Source of the DNA: Siphonodentalium dalli
Taxonomy: Eukaryota > Mollusca > Scaphopoda > Gadilida > Siphonodentaliidae
Length of the DNA stretch: 64,000 nucleotides
Direction: 5' to 3'
NCBI GenBank assembly: GCA_032622095.1
Contig: CP136061.1
Coordinates: forward strand, 22,882,991 to 22,946,990
Positions 56,977 to 64,000 of the stretch are shown in pieces. Every line of letters begins with the position of its first letter. The stretch's first letter is position 1. A program made the position numbers and the translations under genes. The notes under the pieces are model-generated. The model was given only the letters and a program-made list of their open reading frames with translations. It was not told the origin of the DNA and ran no database searches.

Positions 56977-57242
56977 CCCATTTATGACCTGCGCTGATGC
57001 AGCAAATTAAAGATCATGTGCCAATGCATTCTCTTATATATGCGAATATATATATGCGAATCTCACATAGGCAGCCTCGCATATATAAGAGAATGCACTG
57101 GCTTACAAGGTCAAGTTAAATATTGTTAGGCCAATGTATTCTCTTAAAAAGGTGAAGCTCCTTGGGAGACTCGATTATATATAAGTTAATGTATAGGCAC
57201 AGGGTTTTCGCAAAATGTCAGGAAGCTCCAGTCATGAAAGGG
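56977..57242 (+). mobile_element. TTAA-flanked element, family c
   Basis: TTAA lies at 56973-56976 and 57243-57246. It begins CCCATTTATGACCTGCG and ends GCTCCAGTCATGAAAGGG. It carries a hairpin at about 57021-57103 and a decayed second one. It shares its right TTAA with the next element. Confidence 0.75.
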
Positions 57243-57246
57243 TTAA

Positions 57247-57488
57247 CCCTTTGAGTGCCAGGTCCGATTTTTGTATCAACCCATATACCCTGTGCCAATG
57301 CATTCTCTTATATATGTGAGTCGACCATAAATCGCCTCGCATATATAAGAGAATGCATTGGCCTAAGAATTTTTTATTTTATTTTTTTTTTACAATTTTT
57401 TACAATTTTAATATATTTTATTATATTCTTTAACAGACTTATTGTGTAGGTTTAGGGCCGATAATATCGGCCCCTGGCACTCAAAGGG
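57247..57488 (+). mobile_element. TTAA-flanked element, family b, abutting the 79-bp array
   Basis: TTAA lies at 57243-57246 and 57489-57492. The ends CCCTTTGAGTGCCAGG and CCTGGCACTCAAAGGG are inverted. The hairpin is at 57294-57362. The right TTAA is the TTAA inside the first 79-bp unit, so the element sits exactly at the array's edge. Confidence 0.85.
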
Positions 57489-60400
57489 TTAAGTACTCAC
57501 AGCACTGTGTCGACTGAGGTAATTAATGATCTTGATGAAGGCCTCCTCGTGTCGACCAGCAGAAGGGTTAAGTACTCACAGCACTGTGTCGACTGAGGTA
57601 ATTAATGATCTTGATGAAGGCCTCCTCGTGTTTACCAGCAGAAGGGTTAAGTACTCACAGCACTGTGTCGACTGAGGTAATTAATGATCTTGATGAAGGC
57701 CTCCTCGTGTTTACCAGCAGAAGGGTTAAGTACTCACAGCACTGTGTCGACTGAGGTAATTAATGATCTTGATGAAGGCCTCCTCGTGTCGACCAGCAGA
57801 AGGGTTAAGTACTCACAGCACTGTGTCGACTGAGGTAATTAATGATCTTGATGAAGGCCTCCTCGTGTTTACCAGCAGAAGGGTTAAGTACTCACCGCAC
57901 TGTGTCGACTGAGGTAATTAATGATCTTGATGAAGGCCTCCTCGTGTTTACCAGCAGAAGGGTTAAGTACTCACAGCACTGTGTCGACTGAGGTAATTAA
58001 TGATCTTGATGAAGGCCTCCTCGTGTTTACCAGCAGAAGGGTTAAGTACTCACAGCACTGTGTCGACTGAGGTAATTAATGATCTTGATGAAGGCCTCCT
58101 CGTGTCGACCAGCAGAAGGGTTAAGTACTCACAGCACTGTGTCGACTGAGGTAATTAATGATCTTGATGAAGGCCTCCTCGTGTTTACCAGCAGAAGGGT
58201 TAAGTACTCACAGCACTGTGTCGACTGAGGTAATTAATGATCTTGATGAAGGCCTCCTCGTGTTTACCAGCAGAAGGGTTAAGTACTCACAGCACTGTGT
58301 CGACTGAGGTAATTAATGATCTTGATGAAGGCCTCCTCGTGTCGACCAGCAGAAGGGTTAAGTACTCACAGCACTGTGTCGACTGAGGTAATTAATGATC
58401 TTGATGAAGGCCTCCTCGTGTCGACCAGCAGAAGGGTTAAGTACTCACAGCACTGTGTCGACTGAGGTAATTAATGATCTTGATGAAGGCCTCCTCGTGT
58501 TTACCAGCAGAAGGGTTAAGTACTCACAGCACTGTGTCGACTGAGGTAATTAATGATCTTGATGAAGGCCTCCTCGTGTTTACCAGCAGAAGGGTTAAGT
58601 ACTCACAGCACTGTGTCGACTGAGGTAATTAATGATCTTGATGAAGGCCTCCTCGTGTTTACCAGCAGAAGGGTTAAGTACTCACAGCACTGTGTCGACT
58701 GAGGTAATTAATGATCTTGATGAAGGCCTCCTCGTGTCGACCAGCAGAAGGGTTAAGTACTCACAGCACTGTGTCGACTGAGGTAATTAATGATCTTGAT
58801 GAAGGCCTCCTCGTGTCGACCAGCAGAAGGGTTAAGTACTCACAGCACTGTGTCGACTGAGGTAATTAATGATCTTGATGAAGGCCTCCTCGTGTCGACC
58901 AGCAGAAGGGTTAAGTACTCACAGCACTGTGTCGACTGAGGTAATTAATGATCTTGATGAAGGCCTCCTCGTGTCGACCAGCAGAAGGGTTAAGTACTCA
59001 CAGCACTGTGTCGACTGAGGTAATTAATGATCTTGATGAAGGCCTCCTCGTGTCAACCAGCAGAAGGGTTAAGTACTCACAGCACTGTGTCGACTGAGGT
59101 AATTAATGATCTTGATGAAGGCCTCCTCGTGTTTACCAGCAGAAGGGTTAAGTACTCACAGCACTGTGTCGACTGAGGTAATTAATGATCTTGATGAAGG
59201 CCTCCTCGTGTTTACCAGCAGAAGGGTTAAGTACTCACAGCACTGTGTCGACTGAGGTAATTAATGATCTTGATGAAGGCCTCCTCGTGTTTACCAGCAG
59301 AAGGGTTAAGTACTCACAGCACTGTGTCGACTGAGGTAATTAATGATCTTGATGAAGGCCTCCTCGTGTCGACCAGCAGAAGGGTTAAGTACTCACAGCA
59401 CTGTGTCGACTGAGGTAATTAATGATCTTGATGAAGGCCTCCTCGTGTCGACCAGCAGAAGGGTTAAGTACTCACAGCACTGTGTCGACTGAGGTAATTA
59501 ATGATCTTGATGAAGGCCTCCTCGTGTCTACCAGCAGAAGGGTTAAGTACTCACAGCACTGTGTCGACTGAGGTAATTAATGATCTTGATGAAGGCCTCC
59601 TCGTGTTTACCAGCAGAAGGGTTAAGTACTCACAGCACTGTGTCGACTGAGGTAATTAATGATCTTGATGAAGGCCTCCTCGTGTTTACCAGCAGAAGGG
59701 TTAAGTACTCACAGCACTGTGTCGACTGAGGTAATTAATGATCTTGATGAAGGCCTCCTCGTGTTTACCAGCAGAAGGGTTAAGTACTCACAGCACTGTG
59801 TCGACTGAGGTAATTAATGATCTTGATGAAGGCCTCCTCGTGTTTACCAGCAGAAGGGTTAAGTACTCACAGCACTGTGTCGACTGAGGTAATTAATGAT
59901 CTTGATGAAGGCCTCCTCGTGTTTACCAGCAGAAGGGTTAAGTACTCACAGCACTGTGTCGACTGAGGTAATTAATGATCTTGATGAAGGCCTCCTCGTG
60001 TCGACCAGCAGAAGGGTTAAGTACTCACAGCACTGTGTCGACTGAGGTAATTAATGATCTTGATGAAGGCCTCCTCGTGTTTACCAGCAGAAGGGTTAAG
60101 TACTCACAGCACTGTGTCGACTGAGGTAATTAATGATCTTGATGAAGGCCTCCTCGTGTTTACCAGCAGAAGGGTTAAGTACTCACAGCACTGTGTCGAC
60201 TGAGGTAATTAATGATCTTGATGAAGGCCTCCTCGTGTTTACCAGCAGAAGGGTTAAGTACTCACAGCACTGTGTCGACTGAGGTAATTAATGATCTTGA
60301 TGAAGGCCTCCTCGTGTTTACCAGCAGAAGGGTTAAGTACTCACAGCACTGTGTCGACTGAGGTAATTAATGATCTTGATGAAGGCCTCCTCGTGTCGAC

Positions 60401-62383
60401 CAGCAGAAGGGTTAAGTACTCACAGCACTGTGTCGACTGAGGTAATTAATGATCTTGATGAAGGCCTCCTCGTGTCGACCAGCAGAAGGGTTAAGTACTC
60501 ACAGCACTGTGTCGACTGAGGTAATTAATGATCTTGATGAAGGCCTCCTCGTGTCGACCAGCAGAAGGGTTAAGTACTCACAGCACTGTGTCGACTGAGG
60601 TAATTAATGATCTTGATGAAGGCCTCCTCGTGTTTACCAGCAGAAGGGTTAAGTACTCACAGCACTGTGTCGACTGAGGTAATTAATGATCTTGATGAAG
60701 GCCTCCTCGTGTCGACCAGCAGAAGGGTTAAGTACTCACAGCACTGTGTCGACTGAGGTAATTAATGATCTTGATGAAGGCCTCCTCGTGTCGACCAGCA
60801 GAAGGGTTAAGTACTCACAGCACTGTGTCGACTGAGGTAATTAATGATCTTGATGAAGGCCTCCTCGTGTCTACCAGCAGAAGGGTTAAGTACTCACAGC
60901 ACTGTGTCGACTGAGGTAATTAATGATCTTGATGAAGGCCTCCTCGTGTTTACCAGCAGAAGGGTTAAGTACTCACAGCACTGTGTCGACTGAGGTAATT
61001 AATGATCTTGATGAAGGCCTCCTCGTGTCGACCAGCAGAAGGGTTAAGTACTCACAGCACTGTGTCGACTGAGGTAATTAATGATCTTGATGAAGGCCTC
61101 CTCGTGTCGACCAGCAGAAGGGTTAAGTACTCACAGCACTGTGTCGACTGAGGTAATTAATGATCTTGATGAAGGCCTCCTCGTGTCGACCAGCAGAAGG
61201 GTTAAGTACTCACAGCACTGTGTCGACTGAGGTAATTAATGATCTTGATGAAGGCCTCCTCGTGTTTACCAGCAGAAGGGTTAAGTACTCACAGCACTGT
61301 GTCGACTGAGGTAATTATTGATCTTGATGAAGGCCTCCTCGTGTCGACCAGCAGAAGGGTTAAGTACTCACAGCACTGTGTCGACTGAGGTAATTAATGA
61401 TCTTGATGAAGGCCTCCTCGTGTTTACCAGCAGAAGGGTTAAGTACTCACAGCACTGTGTCGACTGAGGTAATTAATGATCTTGATGAAGGCCTCCTCGT
61501 GTCTACCAGCAGAAGGGTTAAGTACTCACAGCACTGTGTCGACTGAGGTAATTAATGATCTTGATGAAGGCCTCCTCGTGTCAACCAGCAGAAGGGTTAA
61601 GTACTCACAGCACTGTGTCGACTGAGGTAATTAATGATCTTGATGAAGGCCTCCTCGTGTCGACCAGCAGAAGGGTTAAGTACTCACAGCACTGTGTCGA
61701 CTGAGGTAATTAATGATCTTGATGAAGGCCTCCTCGTGTTTACCAGCAGAAGGGTTAAGTACTCACAGCACTGTGTCGACTGAGGTAATTAATGATCTTG
61801 ATGAAGGCCTCCTCGTGTCTACCAGCAGAAGGGTTAAGTATTCACAGCACTGTGTCGACTGAGGTAATTAATGATCTTGATGAAGGCCTCCTCGTGTTTA
61901 CCAGCAGAAGGGTTAAGTACTCACAGCACTGTGTCGACTGAGGTAATTAATGATCTTGATGAAGGCCTCCTCGTGTCGACCAGCAGAAGGGTTAAGTACT
62001 CACAGCACTGTGTCGACTGAGGTAATTAATGATCTTGATGAAGGCCTCCTCGTGTCGACCAGCAGAAGGGTTAAGTACTCACAGCACTGTGTCGACTGAG
62101 GTAATTAATGATCTTGATGAAGGCCTCCTCGTGTTTACCAGCAGAAGGGTTAAGTACTCACAGCACTGTGTCGACTGAGGTAATTAATGATCTTGATGAA
62201 GGCCTCCTCGTGTTTACCAGCAGAAGGGTTAAGTACTCACAGCACTGTGTCGATTGAGGTAATTAATGATCTTGATGAAGGCCTCCTCGTGTTTACCAGC
62301 AGAAGGGTTAAGTACTCACAGCACTGTGTCGATTGAGGTAATTAATGATCTTGATGAAGGCCTCCTCGTGTCGACCAGCAGAA
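57486..62383 (-). repeat. 79-bp exon-derived minisatellite, exactly 62 units
   Basis: 4898 bp is 62 x 79 with no length variation. Read on the minus strand, each unit is the end of gene M's SPOC-like exon (GRHEEAFIKIINYLSRHSA), its donor GCT|GTGAGT and nine intron bases ending CTTAACC, joined back to CTTCTGCTGG of the exon. By my count the codon after the first Gly is CGA in 25 units, AAA in 31, AGA in 4 and TGA in 2; there are very few other changes. The two units nearest the parent exon share its AAT (Asn) where the others have AGT (Ser). Confidence 0.95.
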
Positions 62384-62521
62384 GGTCGTAACTCACAGTA
62401 GCTGAGATATTTCTCTCCGAGCTTCAACTCACTGTTCTTTGGGATGGACTGAATGTTCGTCAACAGCCGGCTTTTCACTAACTCTGATGGTGCCTTGTTT
62501 GTGATATCTAAACTGTCACCT
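62320..62521 (-). CDS. Gene M exon, SPOC-like segment; parent of the 79-bp array
   Basis: The acceptor TTTTAACATTCTCAG and donor GCT|GTGAGT bound 202 nt: one base to finish the previous codon, then 67 codons in phase 0 to the end. It encodes GDSLDITNKAPSELVKSRLL, then IQSIPKNSELKLGEKYLSYC, then ELRPSAGRHEEAFIKIINYL and NRHSA. The order of a helix, a C-x-L-x-P strand and a helix before a hydrophobic strand recalls SPOC domains (SPEN, PHF3, TASOR families), which bind phosphorylated tails in transcription factors and RNA polymerase II. This is inference from pattern only. Its 3' part and donor are the template of the adjacent array. Confidence 0.85.
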
Positions 62522-63339
62522 CTGAGAATGTTAAAACAGAATCAGCCACATAAACATCAGTCTGTTTTGAGAGTTTTATGATTATACGAAATAGTTGCAA
62601 ACCCCATTGTGGGGAAGATGTGAAACTAGTTGAAATAAAAATCAAAACAACAGTTTATATGTTGTCCATCACGATACATCTGACAAAGCGCCCAGATGTT
62701 TTTCAAGAGTTAAAAAGAGTGAAAAAATCACTTATCCAAAATCAGAAATTTAAATATGTTTCTGTTAAATATGTAATGGTAACAAGAGCATCACTAGGGT
62801 GTGGCAAAATACACCAATGGTAATTCCAATCAAGAACCATAACCTTGGGAAAAATTGGCAGGTGGAACACAAAAATCGATCTTGACCTGCATTTTGGGCT
62901 AGTAAACCCAATACCAAATATGATTCCATTTTGTTCAGAGTTACTATACATGTATGTATCATTCGGAAACGAAAAAAAATTGAATGCAAATTATAACAGA
63001 AAGAGCCATAGCTCTAGTGAAAATTAGCGGGTGGAACCCAAAAATCGAACTTGATCTGTATTTTGTTCTAGTAAATCCACATTCCAAATTTCAACTGATG
63101 CACGGACAGACAGACTAATAACATAATACATCCCTTTTTTTTCAAAAAGCGCGTATTTTCTATAGCCTCCTTGGATGTTGTTCCATTAAATTATCAATAT
63201 GTTTATTAATTTTTTTATAATTCTTGAGAAGAATAAAAAGGCCTCCCTGCCTCATCCTATCTTCCGTATATAATCGCTTGAAAAACAAAGGTATTTATTT
63301 TAATAGCCTATTAAGTGATTTGGTGATAATAAAGCATAC
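62522..63339. other. Intron of gene M with an R3 copy
   Basis: 62770-63130 holds R3 phrases (GTAATTCCAATCAAGAACCA, AAAATTGGCAGGTGGAAC). The remaining bases show no supported feature. Confidence 0.5.
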
Positions 63340-64000
63340 ATTCTCATTGGCTTCAGAACTCCGATCGATGAGAACATCTGAACTTCAGACGCCACCATCC
63401 TATTAACACTCAGGTTGCCTGACCAAACTAGATGTGGCTCCGTTTTACCATTCGCCCCAGCACAGTAAGATTTTGTTCCAATGTTCGGCCCAGTACAATT
63501 AGAATCTGTTCTACCGTTTGTCCTGCTACAACAAGAATCTGTTTTACTGTCCATTGCAGTAGAACTTGAAATATTTTCACCATTCACATCGGAACGAATA
63601 GAATCTGTTGTACCATCCATCTCGGTACCAATTGGTTCTGTTTGATTGTCAATGGAATTTGTTTCGCCATTCACATCTGAACGATTACAATCTATTTTAC
63701 CATCCAACTCGGTACTATTTAGTACTGTTTTCATGTGCATCCTGGCACGATTTGAATCTGTTTCACCATTCACATCGGATCGATTAGAATCTGTTTTACC
63801 AATACCAACCACCTCGGTACCAATTAGTTCTGTATTTAAGATGGTCCTGGCACAATTTGAATTTGTTTTTCCATTCACATCGGAACAATTAGAATCTGTT
63901 TTATCATTCACCTCAGTACCAGTTGGTTCTGATTTTATGTGCGTCCTAGTAGAATTTGAGTCTGTTTCACAACTCAGATCAGAACGATTAGAATCTGTTT
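63340..64000 (-). CDS. Gene M exon (partial at window edge): tandem-repeat acidic segment and SPOC-like start
   Basis: Open from the window edge. About 185 residues of diverged tandem repeats (TDSNRSDVNGETDSN, TELIGTEV-type alternation) rich in Asp, Asn, Ser and Thr are followed by HLVWSGNLSVNRMVASEVQM and FSSIGVLKPMR. The V-W-x-G-x-L start is typical of SPOC domains. I place the donor at GAGAAT|GTATGC (63334-63339), which leaves AT to join the A of exon 62521 (Ile), so phase agrees. The donor is not strong. If unused, the frame stops at 63300. The first exon and start codon lie beyond the window. Confidence 0.65.

Noticed and set aside
57486-62383. CRISPR-like or bacterial array
   Set aside because: Units are directly adjacent without unique spacers, the length is 79 bp, and the unit derives from a eukaryotic exon.
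1-64000. Retrovirus-like or endogenous viral sequence
   Set aside because: I saw no reverse transcriptase, integrase, capsid or paired long terminal repeats in the frames inspected.

Overview
The window looks like nuclear DNA of an invertebrate animal: AT-rich, split genes with GT/AG introns, no bacterial gene packing, and dense non-autonomous DNA transposons and satellites. A mollusc or other lophotrochozoan is my best guess from the divergent nicotinic-type receptor and the repeat style, but nothing here proves the phylum.

Two genes are well supported. The first (called gene M here) runs on the minus strand across most of the window, from beyond base 64000 down to about 16.3 kb. I reconstructed eleven exons by eye: 63340-64000+, 62320-62521, 45849-45891, 38250-38450, 36839-37838, 33611-33693, 28385-28889, 23960-24290, 20687-20748, 18338-18505 and a last one ending at 16694 or 16735. 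Every neighbouring pair agrees in codon phase. Two of the short exons were found only after their phase had been predicted. Gene M encodes a large, mostly disordered, Ser/Lys-rich, probably nuclear protein. Its first part in this window is a tandem-repeat acidic segment followed by a fold that resembles a SPOC domain. I cannot name an orthologue. The second gene, on the plus strand at 49902-51131, is a complete Cys-loop receptor subunit (nicotinic acetylcholine receptor type) with an uninterrupted reading frame. It is nested in the large intron of gene M between exons 62320 and 45891.

Layout. 1-16 kb: repeats (hAT-like elements, TTAA-flanked elements, a 10-bp minisatellite at 6.2-7.0 kb) and weak exon candidates. 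16-38 kb: ten exons of gene M separated by transposons and two large satellites (55 bp at 19.4-20.7 kb, 68 bp at 28.9-31.6 kb). 38-57 kb: a 3.3-kb hAT-type element, a 24-bp array, the nested receptor gene, a hAT transposase remnant and more short elements. 57.5-62.4 kb: 62 copies of a 79-bp unit. 62.3-64 kb: the upstream exons of gene M.

The most unusual finding is that 79-bp array. Its unit is the 3' part of gene M's SPOC-like exon plus that exon's splice donor and the first intron bases, repeated 62 times with no length change. Tandem repeats also touch or nearly touch other exon edges of the same gene (55-bp array at the donor of 20687-20748, 69-bp duplication at the end of the last exon, 68-bp array 20 bp from the acceptor of 28385-28889). 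A second theme is a set of TTAA-flanked (piggyBac-type) short elements whose ends differ but which share one hairpin cassette; one of them has apparently expanded into the 68-bp satellite.
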